Below are positions 34,763-44,283 of a DNA stretch of 64,000 nucleotides, in pieces. Within the stretch, counting starts at the first letter, position 1. Each line of letters opens with the position of its first letter. Source of the stretch: Thiothrix sp. UBA5583 (GTDB taxonomy: Bacteria; Pseudomonadota; Gammaproteobacteria; Thiotrichales; Thiotrichaceae). The stretch lies in the NCBI GenBank assembly GCA_002425225.1, contig DILV01000031.1, positions 155,894 to 219,893 of the forward strand. Reading direction: 5' to 3'. Under the pieces are notes generated by a model that had not been told where the DNA came from, searched no databases, and saw only the letters and a program-made list of their open reading frames with translations. The position numbers and the translations under genes are program-made.

Positions 34763-37057
34763 ATGCGCACCTTTTCAGTAAGTTTTTTTCTAGGCACGTT
34801 AATTTTGCTGATTATGCCAGTATTGCCGGATGTACAGACCCTGGCGGGTGCGGCAACAGGCTGGTTATTGTTACTGATTTTTGGCTGGTTTTTTCAAGAT
34901 TATTGGCTGCGATCTAGGTGGTTGTCGGTGCTTGTGGGTGGGGTCGGGGCAGGTTGCCTGTATGCCTTGCTGGCTGCTGTACAGATGCAGGCAAGCTGGT
35001 TGCCGGAAACTCTGGAAGGCGAAGATTTGCTGGTATCAGGGGTGGTCGCCGATGTGCCGGAACCGGTCGAGGGCGGGGTGCGTTTCCTACTGGATGCTGA
35101 CAGTGAGGTGTATCAGGGGCGTTTGCGGCTGGCCTGGTATACAGATGACGTGCCAGCCATCAGGGCAGGGGAACGCTGGCAGTTGCGGGTGCGGGGCAAG
35201 CGCCCGCGTGGTTTTGCTAATCCCGGCGGGTTTGATTATGCCCAGTGGCTGTTTGCCCAGCGGATTGGCGGTAACGGCTATGTGCGCCCGTCAGTAGAAA
35301 ACCAGCTGTTGGCAGACGCACCTTGGTGGTCTGCCAACAACCTGCGTCAGCACCTGAAAGACCGGATTAGCCTTGCATTGACTGATTCAGCCATGACCGG
35401 GCTGGTGCAGGGGCTGGCTATTGCTTACACCGAAAACATCGGGCAGGCGCAGTGGGATGTGCTGCGTAAGACGGGCACGATTCATTTGCTGGCGATTTCA
35501 GGCTTGCACATTACGATGGTGGCGGGGTTGGGCATTATTCCGGTGTGGCTGGTGTGGCGACTGTTTCCCGGCCTGTATTTGCGCTTGCCGCTGCGGATTG
35601 CTGCCGGGTTGGCAGGCGGGGTGTTGGCAATTGGCTATGGGTTGTTGGCAGGCATGAATATTCCAACCCAGCGTACCTTGCTGATGTTGCTGGTGATGTT
35701 GGCGGGGCTGGTGTGGCGGCGTTCCGTGCCATTCAGTGTGGTGTTTTGTCTGGCCTTGTTGCTGGTGTTGTTGCTTGATCCGTTTGCCAGTCTGTCGGTG
35801 GGGTTCTGGTTGTCGTTCCTGACGGTAGGTCTGCTGGTGTTTCTGGCAGGGCGGCAACGACGGGTGGGCAAAGGTGCGTTTGTCTGGATGCAGCTTCTGT
35901 TGTCATTGGGAACCGTGCCGCTGGTGGCAGGTTTTTTCGGCATGGTGTCGCTGAGTTCGCCGCTGGCAAACCTGCTGGCGATTCCGCTGGTAACGTTTGT
36001 GGTAACGCCATTAGTATTGCTGGGAATTGTGTTTGCAGGTTGGTGGGATACGCTTGCCGCCGGGTTGTGGCAAGCGGCTGCGTGGTTGCTAGAGTGGCTG
36101 ATGTGGGTGCTGGCATGGTTGGCTGAACTGCCCTTGTCGGCAATCTATCTGCCAACTCTGCCGCTGGTTTGGCTGGTGTTGGCAGGGTTGGGTTTCCTGT
36201 TGCTGTGGTCGCCGCGTGGGTTGCCGGGGCGCTGGCTGGGTATGCTGTTGATGCTGCCACTGGCGCTTTACCAGCCGGACAGGCCGCAGGCTGGCAGTTT
36301 CCGGCTCAGTGTGCTGGATGTGGGGCAAGGTTTGTCCAGTGTGGTGCAAACGCAAAACCATGTGCTGGTGTTTGATGCGGGGCCGAAAGTATCCGACAGT
36401 TTCGATACCGGAATGCTGGTGCTGCTGCCGTGGCTGCATGGGCAGGGAATCAGCCATGTTGACCGGTTGGTGGTTTCCCATGCGGATAATGACCACAGTG
36501 GGGGAGCGGAGGCTTTGCTGGCGGATATGCCGGTGGAACAAGTCATGGTGGGCAGTACCGATATGCTGCCTGCTTACCAACCACTCTTGTGCCAGCGCGG
36601 GCAGCAATGGTCATGGGATGGGGTGGAATTCACGGTATTGCACCCGGATGAAACTTTCCGAGAACCCAAGGACAATAACCGTTCCTGCGTGCTGCGGGTT
36701 GGCAATGCCCACCACAGTGTGTTGCTGACGGCGGATATTGAGCGGGTGGCGGAATCCTTCCTGCTCAGACAGCAAGAGAATCTGGCTAGCGAGGTGTTGC
36801 TGGTTCCGCATCATGGCAGCAAGACTTCCTCCAGTGCGGCCTTCCTTAACCGGGTGGACCCGAGCCTAGGGATCGTTACCAGCGGCTATCGCAACCGTTT
36901 CAACCATCCGCATCCCGAGGTGGTGGAACGCTATGCCCAGCGCCATATAAAATTGCTGGGTACGGTGGATAGTGGTGAATTACGGCTGGATTTCCCGGCA
37001 ACAGAGGCAGGTTTGCGTATCCGTGAATGGCGTCAGGCAAAAAAGCACTTCTGGTAG
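34763..37057 (+). CDS. comEC: DNA internalisation protein ComEC/Rec2
   Basis: 764 residues forming the inner-membrane channel for single-stranded DNA in natural competence. N-terminal helices and an OB-like DUF4131 segment (about 1-190) are followed by the Competence domain (about 200-480; LLAISGLHITMVAGLG, GMNIPTQRTLLMLL) and a C-terminal metallo-beta-lactamase-like domain (about 505-750; LDVGQGLSSVV, VVSHADNDHSGG, VPHHGSKTSSS) probably acting as the nuclease. Length and order are normal for proteobacteria, so the cell may be naturally transformable; other competence genes are not in view. The GC content looks high relative to the glucan region. Confidence 0.95.
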   Translation: MRTFSVSFFLGTLILLIMPVLPDVQTLAGAATGWLLLLIFGWFFQDYWLRSRWLSVLVGGVGAGCLYALLAAVQMQASWLPETLEGEDLLVSGVVADVPEPVEGGVRFLLDADSEVYQGRLRLAWYTDDVPAIRAGERWQLRVRGKRPRGFANPGGFDYAQWLFAQRIGGNGYVRPSVENQLLADAPWWSANNLRQHLKDRISLALTDSAMTGLVQGLAIAYTENIGQAQWDVLRKTGTIHLLAISGLHITMVAGLGIIPVWLVWRLFPGLYLRLPLRIAAGLAGGVLAIGYGLLAGMNIPTQRTLLMLLVMLAGLVWRRSVPFSVVFCLALLLVLLLDPFASLSVGFWLSFLTVGLLVFLAGRQRRVGKGAFVWMQLLLSLGTVPLVAGFFGMVSLSSPLANLLAIPLVTFVVTPLVLLGIVFAGWWDTLAAGLWQAAAWLLEWLMWVLAWLAELPLSAIYLPTLPLVWLVLAGLGFLLLWSPRGLPGRWLGMLLMLPLALYQPDRPQAGSFRLSVLDVGQGLSSVVQTQNHVLVFDAGPKVSDSFDTGMLVLLPWLHGQGISHVDRLVVSHADNDHSGGAEALLADMPVEQVMVGSTDMLPAYQPLLCQRGQQWSWDGVEFTVLHPDETFREPKDNNRSCVLRVGNAHHSVLLTADIERVAESFLLRQQENLASEVLLVPHHGSKTSSSAAFLNRVDPSLGIVTSGYRNRFNHPHPEVVERYAQRHIKLLGTVDSGELRLDFPATEAGLRIREWRQAKKHFW

Positions 37058-37173
37058 GTTTATTACTTTGTGTGCGTGGCGAAATACTGCCATTTATGCC
37101 AGAATCCATGCAGCCTTGTTAATCCCTGTTTGTCGCAGTGTCAGGAAAATCAGAACAAATCGCAGGAACCACC

Positions 37174-39498
37174 ATGAAGCTGGAAGAAAAGGATCTCGAA
37201 ATCTTCAAGAAACTGGATTCAAATGTTTATTTGACCTTCAACGACAAGCAGGCGTTGAAAACGGGTCTGGATGAACTTGACCGCCGTTTGCAGGAGCGAG
37301 ACCGCCGTTTGCAGGAAGTCTCCGGTGTGCTATTGGAAAAAGATGGTCATATTCGCGTGCGGGATGCCCGTATTGACGAACGCGACAAGCGAATCGAAGC
37401 ACTGGCACGCTTATTGGCAGAAAAAGAACAAATTCTTGCCCAACTCAGTCAGGATACCGCAGGCAGGGAAGCAACCTTGCGCTTGCGTGATGAACACCTC
37501 ATCAACAAAGACAAAGCCTTGCATCAGCGCGATGCTGCCCTGGCAGAACGTGATGCTCGCATCAAGGTGGTTGAACAAAATCTGGTTAATTACGAAAAGC
37601 TGCTTCAGGAAAAGGAACTCCAGATCCAGACACGTGACCGCAGTATGGAAGACAAGGATCGTTCCCTGTTGCGTATTGATCAGGCTATCCAGAGCAAGGA
37701 TAAGCTGCTGCAAAGCCGCGATGACAGCATCAGCAAAAAAGATCAGCAACTGGTGGAACGCGAAGCCCTGCTTCAGGAACGTACCCGCCAGACCCTTGAG
37801 CAGGAACGGATGCTTAAGGAACGCGACAAGCACATCAGTGAACGCGATAGCCAGCTTGCCGAGCGTGACCGCCAGTTGGCAGCGCGTGACGAACACATCG
37901 ACCTTGCCAACCGGCATTTGCAAAACCGGGATTCCCAGCTTGATGAACGTGACCAGCAAATCCAGAGCCGTGAACAGTTGCTGGCAGAAAAAGCCCTGTT
38001 GTTGCAAGAACGTGACCAGCGCATTGGAACCCAGCAGCAACAAATCGAGAAACGTGACCAGGCACTGGGAGAACGTGACCGTCACCTGACTGAACGCGAC
38101 CAGACTATCGCCGACCGTGACGCTGAACTGCGTGCCCGCGAAGAAGCCATCCGCAACCGTGACCAGCAGGGGTTGGATTTCCTGCAAACCATCCGCGATC
38201 TGGAAAATCAGTTACAGGAGCGCGACCATCATGTGGGGGAACGCGACCGCCAGTTGCGCCTGCGTGACGAACGCATCAACAAGGCGGATGAAGACCTGCG
38301 TGAACGCGATCTGCGCCTAGGTTTGCGTGACCAGTCCATTGAGGAACGTGATACCCGCATCAGCGAACGCGACCGAACCGTTAAGGATCGTGATGTTTCC
38401 CTGCGCGAGCGCGATACCCGTATCAGTGGGCAGGATCTGCAACTGCGTGAACGTGACAAGCAGCTCCAGTTGCGTGACAGCCAGTTGCAAAGCCGGGATG
38501 TCACCATCGGTGAACGTGACCACAGCATCAAGGAACGTGATGCCCATGTTGCCCAGATCAACGGGCAGATGCAGGAACGTGACGAAACCATCCACGAGCG
38601 CGATTCCCTGCTGACGGAGCGCAATGCTGTTATCCAGACCCGTGATGACACCATCCGTGAGCGTGATCTGCAAATCAGCCTACGTGACAACAACTTGCAG
38701 GAACGTGACCTCAGCCTGCAACAACGCGATGTCACCATTGAAACTCTGAGTGGGCAGATTCACGAACGTGATCTGAGCCTGCAACAGCGTGACAAGGAAA
38801 TCGCTGCGCGTGACGAGCAGACGCGCAACCTGCAACTCGAAGTCCACTTGCGTGACCAGAGCATTGCCGAGCGCGACGTGCAATTGCAACTGCGTGACCA
38901 GACTGTGCAGGATCGGGATGAATTGTTGGGTGAGCGTGAAGAAACCCTGTCAGAACGCGATGCAACCATTGCCGAGCGTGATGCCCAGCTTGAACAGCGT
39001 GACCTGCAAATCCAGAAAAAAGAAGAAGCCCTACAGGAACGTGACCAGCAGATCCATACCCGTGATACCGAGCTGGCTACCCGCGATGCCACCTTGCGGG
39101 TGCGCGATACCACGATTGCGGAACGTGACCAGCAGTTGAAGGAACGCGATACCCAGCTCAAGCTGCGTGACCAGACGATTCTGGATCGGGATCAGGCAAT
39201 TGTGGCACGGGAAGCGCATATCCGCCGCCGAGATGACCGTATCCAGGAGTTGACCCTGCATATCCAGCATCTGGACAATGACTTGAAAGACCAGCGCCAG
39301 CAGTTGCAAAACCGTGACGAAACCCTGCGTCAGCGTGACCTTATCCTTGTGCAGCGTGACAGGCAGATCGACAAGCTCAGCCAGAGTGTAGCGAAATACA
39401 GCGCCAGTGCCCAAAGTGTATTCATCAAAGGGGTGGTATCGGGTTTGTTGGCAGGCTTTGTGTTCTTCTGGGGCTTGAAACTGTTGGCACTGATCTGA
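37174..39498 (+). CDS. Giant Arg-Asp heptad-repeat protein with membrane anchor
   Basis: 774 residues. After about 35 N-terminal residues (LEIFKKLDSNVYLTF) nearly the whole protein to about 740 is a strict 7-residue repeat of form x-R-D-x-x-[LIV]-x, for example ERDRQLA, ERDQQIQ, SRDVTIG: roughly 100 heptads. Only one position per heptad is hydrophobic and the Arg-Asp pair recurs, so it differs from an ordinary a/d coiled coil, though a long rigid helix is likely. A single helix near the end (FIKGVVSGLLAGFVFFWGLK) would anchor it in the membrane by its C-terminus. No domain of known function was recognised. ATG 37174 has AGGA 6 bases upstream; GTG 37138 is possible. It sits between comEC and lpxH. 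Confidence 0.85.
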   Translation: MKLEEKDLEIFKKLDSNVYLTFNDKQALKTGLDELDRRLQERDRRLQEVSGVLLEKDGHIRVRDARIDERDKRIEALARLLAEKEQILAQLSQDTAGREATLRLRDEHLINKDKALHQRDAALAERDARIKVVEQNLVNYEKLLQEKELQIQTRDRSMEDKDRSLLRIDQAIQSKDKLLQSRDDSISKKDQQLVEREALLQERTRQTLEQERMLKERDKHISERDSQLAERDRQLAARDEHIDLANRHLQNRDSQLDERDQQIQSREQLLAEKALLLQERDQRIGTQQQQIEKRDQALGERDRHLTERDQTIADRDAELRAREEAIRNRDQQGLDFLQTIRDLENQLQERDHHVGERDRQLRLRDERINKADEDLRERDLRLGLRDQSIEERDTRISERDRTVKDRDVSLRERDTRISGQDLQLRERDKQLQLRDSQLQSRDVTIGERDHSIKERDAHVAQINGQMQERDETIHERDSLLTERNAVIQTRDDTIRERDLQISLRDNNLQERDLSLQQRDVTIETLSGQIHERDLSLQQRDKEIAARDEQTRNLQLEVHLRDQSIAERDVQLQLRDQTVQDRDELLGEREETLSERDATIAERDAQLEQRDLQIQKKEEALQERDQQIHTRDTELATRDATLRVRDTTIAERDQQLKERDTQLKLRDQTILDRDQAIVAREAHIRRRDDRIQELTLHIQHLDNDLKDQRQQLQNRDETLRQRDLILVQRDRQIDKLSQSVAKYSASAQSVFIKGVVSGLLAGFVFFWGLKLLALI

Positions 39499-39520
39499 AC
39501 ACCATCATGCAAAGGGCTGT

Positions 39521-40252
39521 ATGACAACTTGGTTTATTTCCGACCTGCATTTGGATGCAACCCGCCCCGCCATCACCCGCCAGTTGCTGGCTTTGCTGGA
39601 GGACATCCAGGGCAAAGCTGAGGCGCTCTATATTCTGGGGGATTTTTTTGAATACTGGGTGGGGGATGATGCACTGGAAGCCCCCGAATTTGCGGCTTTT
39701 CTGCCAGTGGTGGAAGGTTTGCACCAGCTCAGTGACAGTGGCGTGAAACTGTATTTTCAGCACGGCAACCGGGATTTTCTGGTAGGGGAAAGGTTCGCCG
39801 CCGCCACGGGCTGCGCATTGCTGCCAGAACAGTATCTGTTTGACCTTTATGGCGTACCTACCTTGCTGTTGCATGGTGACACACTCTGTACTGATGATAT
39901 TGCCTACCAACAGATACGCAAGGTGTTACGCGACCTGATATGGCAACAGCAGTTTCTGGCGTTGCCGATAGTGGAACGTATCCGTCAGGCGGAAGCGATG
40001 CGGGCGCAAAGCCGTGCTGCGATGCAGGGCAAACGAGATGATGACATCATGGATGTCAGCAAACAGACCGTGGCAGAAGTTATGCAGGCTGTGGGTGTCA
40101 GTCGCCTGATTCACGGGCATACCCACCGCCCGGCAGTGCATGATTTCATGCTGGCAGGCCAACCGGTGCAGCGGATTGTGCTGGGTGACTGGCATGAAAA
40201 CCGGGGCAGTTACCTGAGGGTGGATGCTGAAAACATGCTGCTGGAATTTTAA
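39521..40252 (+). CDS. lpxH: UDP-2,3-diacylglucosamine diphosphatase
   Basis: A 243-residue calcineurin-like phosphoesterase that removes UMP from UDP-2,3-diacylglucosamine to give lipid X in lipid A synthesis, on the cytoplasmic face of the inner membrane. The metal motifs are FISDLHLD, ILGDFFEYW, GNRDFLVG, LLHGDTLC and LIHGHTHRP, all complete. The presence of LpxH confirms a Gram-negative LPS-bearing cell. It starts 22 bp after the heptad-repeat gene. I see no clear terminator after it. Confidence 0.96.
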   Translation: MTTWFISDLHLDATRPAITRQLLALLEDIQGKAEALYILGDFFEYWVGDDALEAPEFAAFLPVVEGLHQLSDSGVKLYFQHGNRDFLVGERFAAATGCALLPEQYLFDLYGVPTLLLHGDTLCTDDIAYQQIRKVLRDLIWQQQFLALPIVERIRQAEAMRAQSRAAMQGKRDDDIMDVSKQTVAEVMQAVGVSRLIHGHTHRPAVHDFMLAGQPVQRIVLGDWHENRGSYLRVDAENMLLEF

Positions 40253-40336
40253 CGTAACCTTAACATTTCGCTTTGACTAAGCCTGCAAGCTGTTCATACT
40301 ATCGCGGTTTTTTAAGCTTTGTTTAAGGTGAGTATC

Positions 40337-41014
40337 ATGCCCAAGAGCCATATCGCGGGACTGTTCGGCAAGTCGCCCATACGCCCCCTTCAGGAACACA
40401 TGTACTGTGTGTACAAGGGGGTCAAGCACTTGATCATGCTGGTGGAAGGAATGAACAATGATGATGAACAGCAAATCACTGCTGCCCATCAGGCCATTGT
40501 CGAGAGCGAACATCTGGCAGACGACATGAAAAAGGATCTGCGTCATAACCTGCCGCGCGGCTTTTTCATGCCGGTTGACCGGCGTGACTTGCTGGACGTG
40601 TTGTGGATGCAGGATCAGATCATCAATCAGGCCAAGGATATTGCCGGGATGGTGGTTGGGCGCAAAATGCGTTTGCATGACAGTATGAGTACCTTGTTTC
40701 AGCAGTATACCGAGCGTTGTGTATCTGCCGTCAAACAGGCATTGCAAGTGATTAATGAACTGGATGAACTGGTGGAAACCGGCTTCCGTGGTATTGAAGT
40801 GGAAACCGTGGAAGAAATGCTCAAGGAACTAAGCCGGATCGAACGCCAGACAGATGAATGTCAGGTGGAACTGCGCAAAATCCTGTTTACCCTCGAAGAT
40901 GCCTTGCGTCCTACCGATGTGATGTTTACTTACCGCCTGATTGAGTGGATGGGACGGGTCGCGGATGACTCCCAGCGCGTGGGTAGCCGTTTACAACTGA
41001 TGCTGGCGCGATAA
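40337..41014 (+). CDS. DUF47 / PhoU-like regulator of phosphate transport
   Basis: 225 residues of the TIGR00153/DUF47 family, all-helical PhoU-like proteins that accompany Pit transporters and may control them. Recognisable parts: LFGKSPIRPLQEHM, LRHNLPRGFFMPVDRRDLLDVLWMQDQI, and DECQVELRKILFTLE. The ATG at 40337 has AAGGTGAG upstream; the longer TTG start at 40319 is unlikely. The gene is 11 bp from pit, an operon arrangement typical of the family. The 84-bp upstream gap holds no convincing Pho box. Confidence 0.9.
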   Translation: MPKSHIAGLFGKSPIRPLQEHMYCVYKGVKHLIMLVEGMNNDDEQQITAAHQAIVESEHLADDMKKDLRHNLPRGFFMPVDRRDLLDVLWMQDQIINQAKDIAGMVVGRKMRLHDSMSTLFQQYTERCVSAVKQALQVINELDELVETGFRGIEVETVEEMLKELSRIERQTDECQVELRKILFTLEDALRPTDVMFTYRLIEWMGRVADDSQRVGSRLQLMLAR

Positions 41015-41025
41015 GGGGGTAATAC

Positions 41026-42288
41026 ATGGAGTTTTTTACTGATACGACGATGATTTACATCGCGTTGGCGGCGATTTTCGGCATTTTCATGGCATGGGGG
41101 ATTGGGGCGAACGATGTAGCCAATGCGATGGCAACGTCGGTTGGCTCAAAAGCCATTACCATCAAGCAGGCTCTGATTCTGGCGGCTGTGTTTGAGTTTG
41201 CGGGTGCATACCTTGCTGGTGGGCAAGTGACTGAAACCATCCGTAAAGGTTTGGTGGATATGGATGCCTTCGGTACTAACCCGGATATGCTGGTGTGGGG
41301 GATGTTGGCCTCCTTGCTGGCAGCGGGTACGTGGTTGCTGATTGCTTCCATGCGCGGTTGGCCAGTTTCAACTACCCACAGTATCGTGGGAGCCATTGTC
41401 GGTTTTGCCGCCGTTGGGGTTGGGGTTGATGCTGTAAATTGGGGCACGGTGGGTACAACCGCAGTAAGCTGGGTGTTTTCGCCCGTGATTGCCGGTGTGG
41501 TCGCTTTCCTGATCTTCATGAGTATCCAGAAACTGGTGCTGAATACCAAAAATCCTCTGCAAAATGCCATCAAGTATGGGCCGTTTTATCTGTTCATGGT
41601 TGGGTTCGTGCTGTCGCTGCTAACCACCAAAAAAGGCTTGAAGCATGTGGGGCTGGAATTGAATGAGAGTATGGAGTTCCTGCTGGCGGTGCTTATCGGT
41701 ATCGTGATTGCTTTGGTCGGGCGGGTACTGATCGGCAAGGTGAAATTTGACCAACAGGCAGAAAAGCGTTTCCATTTTGCCAATGTGGAAAAAATCTTTG
41801 CCGTGTTGATGGTATTCACCGCTTCGGCTATGGCGTTTGCGCATGGTTCCAACGATGTGGCGAATGCGGTCGGACCAATGGCTGCGGTCATCGACGTGGC
41901 GCAAAGCGGGGCGATGGCGGCAAAGGCCAATGTGCCTTCCTGGGTGTTGCTGGTTGGTGCAATCGGTATTGTGGTGGGTCTGGCGACTTATGGTTACAAG
42001 GTCATTGATACTGTTGGGCATGACATTACCGAATTGACCCCCAGTCGTGGTTTTTCGGCGGAAATTTCCACAGCCATGACCGTGGTGATGGCATCTTATA
42101 CCGGGATTCCTGTATCCACTACCCATACCTTGGTCGGCGCAATCCTCGGGGTTGGGTTCGCTCGAGGGATTGCTGCGATTGACCTGCGGGTGGTCGGTGG
42201 CATCTTCATGTCATGGGTGGTGACACTGCCTGCGGGTGCGTTCCTGTCGGTGCTGTTCTTCTATCTGTTGCGCGGAATCTTTGTTTAA
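41026..42288 (+). CDS. pit: Low-affinity inorganic phosphate transporter Pit
   Basis: 420 residues, about 10-11 helices, PiT family (proton or sodium symport of phosphate). The family's duplicated signature is present twice: GIGANDVANAMATSVGSKAI near the N-terminus and AHGSNDVANAVGPMAAVI in the second half, plus PVSTTHSIVGAIVG and PVSTTHTLVGAILG. It ends convergently with phoR, the two stops overlapping by 4 bp. Together with pstCAB the cell has both low- and high-affinity routes side by side. Confidence 0.95.
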   Translation: MEFFTDTTMIYIALAAIFGIFMAWGIGANDVANAMATSVGSKAITIKQALILAAVFEFAGAYLAGGQVTETIRKGLVDMDAFGTNPDMLVWGMLASLLAAGTWLLIASMRGWPVSTTHSIVGAIVGFAAVGVGVDAVNWGTVGTTAVSWVFSPVIAGVVAFLIFMSIQKLVLNTKNPLQNAIKYGPFYLFMVGFVLSLLTTKKGLKHVGLELNESMEFLLAVLIGIVIALVGRVLIGKVKFDQQAEKRFHFANVEKIFAVLMVFTASAMAFAHGSNDVANAVGPMAAVIDVAQSGAMAAKANVPSWVLLVGAIGIVVGLATYGYKVIDTVGHDITELTPSRGFSAEISTAMTVVMASYTGIPVSTTHTLVGAILGVGFARGIAAIDLRVVGGIFMSWVVTLPAGAFLSVLFFYLLRGIFV

Positions 42289-43577
42289 TCCAGTACCCGC
42301 TCTGCCGGAAAGCAAGCCCGGAACACGGTGCGTCCGGGTTTGCTTTCCATCATCAGTTTGCCGCCATGCCATTGCATGACGTGTTTCACAATCGCTAGCC
42401 CCAAACCTGTACCGCCACTGGCACGGGAACGGCCTTCGTCTACCCGGTAGAAGCGTTCGGTCAGGTGTGGCAAATGTTTTTCCGGGATGCCGGGGCCATT
42501 ATCTTCCACACTCAGGCACGCCTTGCTTTCATCATCACTCTCCCAGCGTACCCGGATGCGTGTACCCGCAGGGGTATGCCGGACGGCATTGGTCAGCAGG
42601 TTGGTGACAACGCTGGTAATGTCTTTTTCCGAACCGCATACGCACAGGTCTGGTTCAATCATGGTCTCAATGGTGTGGGTGTTGCTAGCTAGTGTGTCAC
42701 GCAGTACCTGAATGCCCTGGTTCAGCAATTGCGGCAAATCCACCTTGTTGCCCATCAGCGGGGTGGTTTCCTGGCTTTCCAGCCGTGACAGGGCGAGCAT
42801 GTCACTGATGATCTGCTGCATCCGGTTAGCCTGTTCGCGGGATTGCTGCAAGGGGGCTTGCAGGTGTTCAGGTAGTTCCGGGTCATTTTCAAACAGTTCC
42901 ATGTAGCCCATCAGTACGGTCAGCGGGGTGCGCAATTCGTGGGATGCGTTGGCAATGAACATCTTGCGGGTTTGCTGCAACTGGATACGTTCGCTGATGT
43001 CGCGCACGTTCAGTACCCGTGCTCCGCCCGGCATCGGCAACAGCCGTGCCCGCAGGCTCATGTTGCTGTCACGCGGGGAAGGGAATTTCACCTTACCGTC
43101 ACTGTTGGCTTCCAGAAACTTGTGTAAATCCGGGTTGCGCAACAGGGTTTCGATGCGTTGTCCCTGATCACTGCTATGGATACCCAGCAGTTTGGCTGCC
43201 GCCTTGTTAGACCATTCGATGTGATTGTCTGCATCCAGCAAAATGGCGGCATCCGGCAATACGGACATGATTTGGTTGAAGCGGATCAGCACTTCTTGTT
43301 GCTTGCGCTTGCGTTCGGCACTTTTTTGCTGCGCTTTGTGGAACAGGTAGGCAATCTGTTCCCATGCTCCATCACTGTCGGGCATTTCGTTGGGCTTGTA
43401 ACCATTGGTCAGCCAGTTCTGCAACTGGCGTAGTTTGGAGAGCATCCAGACGATATACCCCAGCAACACGATGATGACCACTGGTAGCGGGAAAGGGGTA
43501 AACCACGCCACCAGCAAACCGCAACCAATAACCAGACCGAAGCGGTAACGCTCCACACTCCAGTAATCCGTAGCCAT
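42285..43577 (-). CDS. phoR: Phosphate-regulon sensor kinase PhoR
   Basis: 430 residues. Two N-terminal helices (about 10-46, DUF3329 region), a PAS domain (about 96-190; LPDAAILLDADNHIEWSNKAA), HisKA with His213 (ANASHELRTPLT), and HATPase_c (ITSVVTNLLTNAVRHTPAG, SVEDNGPGIPEKH, GGTGLGLAIVKHV). It responds through the Pst-PhoU complex by family knowledge. Its start overlaps the phoB stop as TAATG, so translation is coupled. Last gene of the pst-pho operon. Confidence 0.95.
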   Translation of the reverse strand: MATDYWSVERYRFGLVIGCGLLVAWFTPFPLPVVIIVLLGYIVWMLSKLRQLQNWLTNGYKPNEMPDSDGAWEQIAYLFHKAQQKSAERKRKQQEVLIRFNQIMSVLPDAAILLDADNHIEWSNKAAAKLLGIHSSDQGQRIETLLRNPDLHKFLEANSDGKVKFPSPRDSNMSLRARLLPMPGGARVLNVRDISERIQLQQTRKMFIANASHELRTPLTVLMGYMELFENDPELPEHLQAPLQQSREQANRMQQIISDMLALSRLESQETTPLMGNKVDLPQLLNQGIQVLRDTLASNTHTIETMIEPDLCVCGSEKDITSVVTNLLTNAVRHTPAGTRIRVRWESDDESKACLSVEDNGPGIPEKHLPHLTERFYRVDEGRSRASGGTGLGLAIVKHVMQWHGGKLMMESKPGRTVFRACFPAERVLD

Positions 43578-44278
43578 TAATCCCCCGTTGTTTCGGTGGC
43601 ACTGAACAGGTAGCCCGCGCCCCGGATGGTCTGAATGACATTCTCGGCAGCATGGGCTTTGAGGGTTTTGCGCAGGCGCAAAACGTGTACATCCACTGTA
43701 CGTTCTTCAATGTAAGTACTTTGACCCCAAACGAAGTCAAGTAACTGGGCGCGGGAATACACCTTGTCCTGGTGCTGCATGAAAAATTCCAGCAGCCGGT
43801 ATTCGGTAGTCCCCAAATGGACAGGTGTGCCATCAATGCGTAGTTGATGGGCATCCTGATTCAGTTGCAGACGGCCTGCATTGATAATGCGCTGTTCACC
43901 AAAACCTTCGGAACGGCGTAACAGTGCCTTGATGCGTGCGCTCAATGCCTTGAGGGACACCGGCTTACTGAGGTAATCATCCGCGCCCGCATCCAGACCG
44001 TGGATCATGTCCTCTTCTTCGGTTTTGGCAGTAAGCATGATGATGGGAGTGTCAGCCGTCAGCGGGTCGCGGCGGAAGCGGCGGATTAGTTCCGGCCCGG
44101 ACAGATCCGGCAGCATCCAATCCACCAGCAACAGGTCGGGTAACTGGGTGGCTGCCAGATCACGGGCACTACGGGCATCGGCGGCTTCTTCCACCACATA
44201 GCCTTCCCGTTCCAGTGAAAACCGGATCATGGAACGGATGGCTGCTTCGTCCTCAACACACAGGATGCGTTTTTTCAT
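43577..44278 (-). CDS. phoB: Phosphate-regulon response regulator PhoB
   Basis: 233 residues: receiver domain with phospho-acceptor Asp53 (LLLVDWMLPDLSGPE), conserved Lys in YLSKPVSLK, and an OmpR-type winged helix (LGTTEYRLLEFFMQHQ, YIEERTVDVHVLRLRKTL). It binds Pho boxes; candidates lie at 48645-48662 and 49550-49567 in this window. It follows phoU by 5 bp, so the regulator and sensor sit downstream of the transporter genes they control, a self-amplifying arrangement. Confidence 0.96.
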   Translation of the reverse strand: MKKRILCVEDEAAIRSMIRFSLEREGYVVEEAADARSARDLAATQLPDLLLVDWMLPDLSGPELIRRFRRDPLTADTPIIMLTAKTEEEDMIHGLDAGADDYLSKPVSLKALSARIKALLRRSEGFGEQRIINAGRLQLNQDAHQLRIDGTPVHLGTTEYRLLEFFMQHQDKVYSRAQLLDFVWGQSTYIEERTVDVHVLRLRKTLKAHAAENVIQTIRGAGYLFSATETTGD

Positions 44279-44283
44279 GCAGG

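Noticed and set aside
37411..39414. Several long open frames antisense to, and in other frames of, the heptad-repeat gene
   Set aside because: They arise because a 21-bp repeat with few stop-prone codons keeps all frames open. They lack ribosome sites and known domains.
40253..40336. Pho box before the DUF47-pit operon
   Set aside because: No pair of CTGTCAT-like half-sites with a 4-bp gap could be found. Pit genes are often not PhoB-activated.
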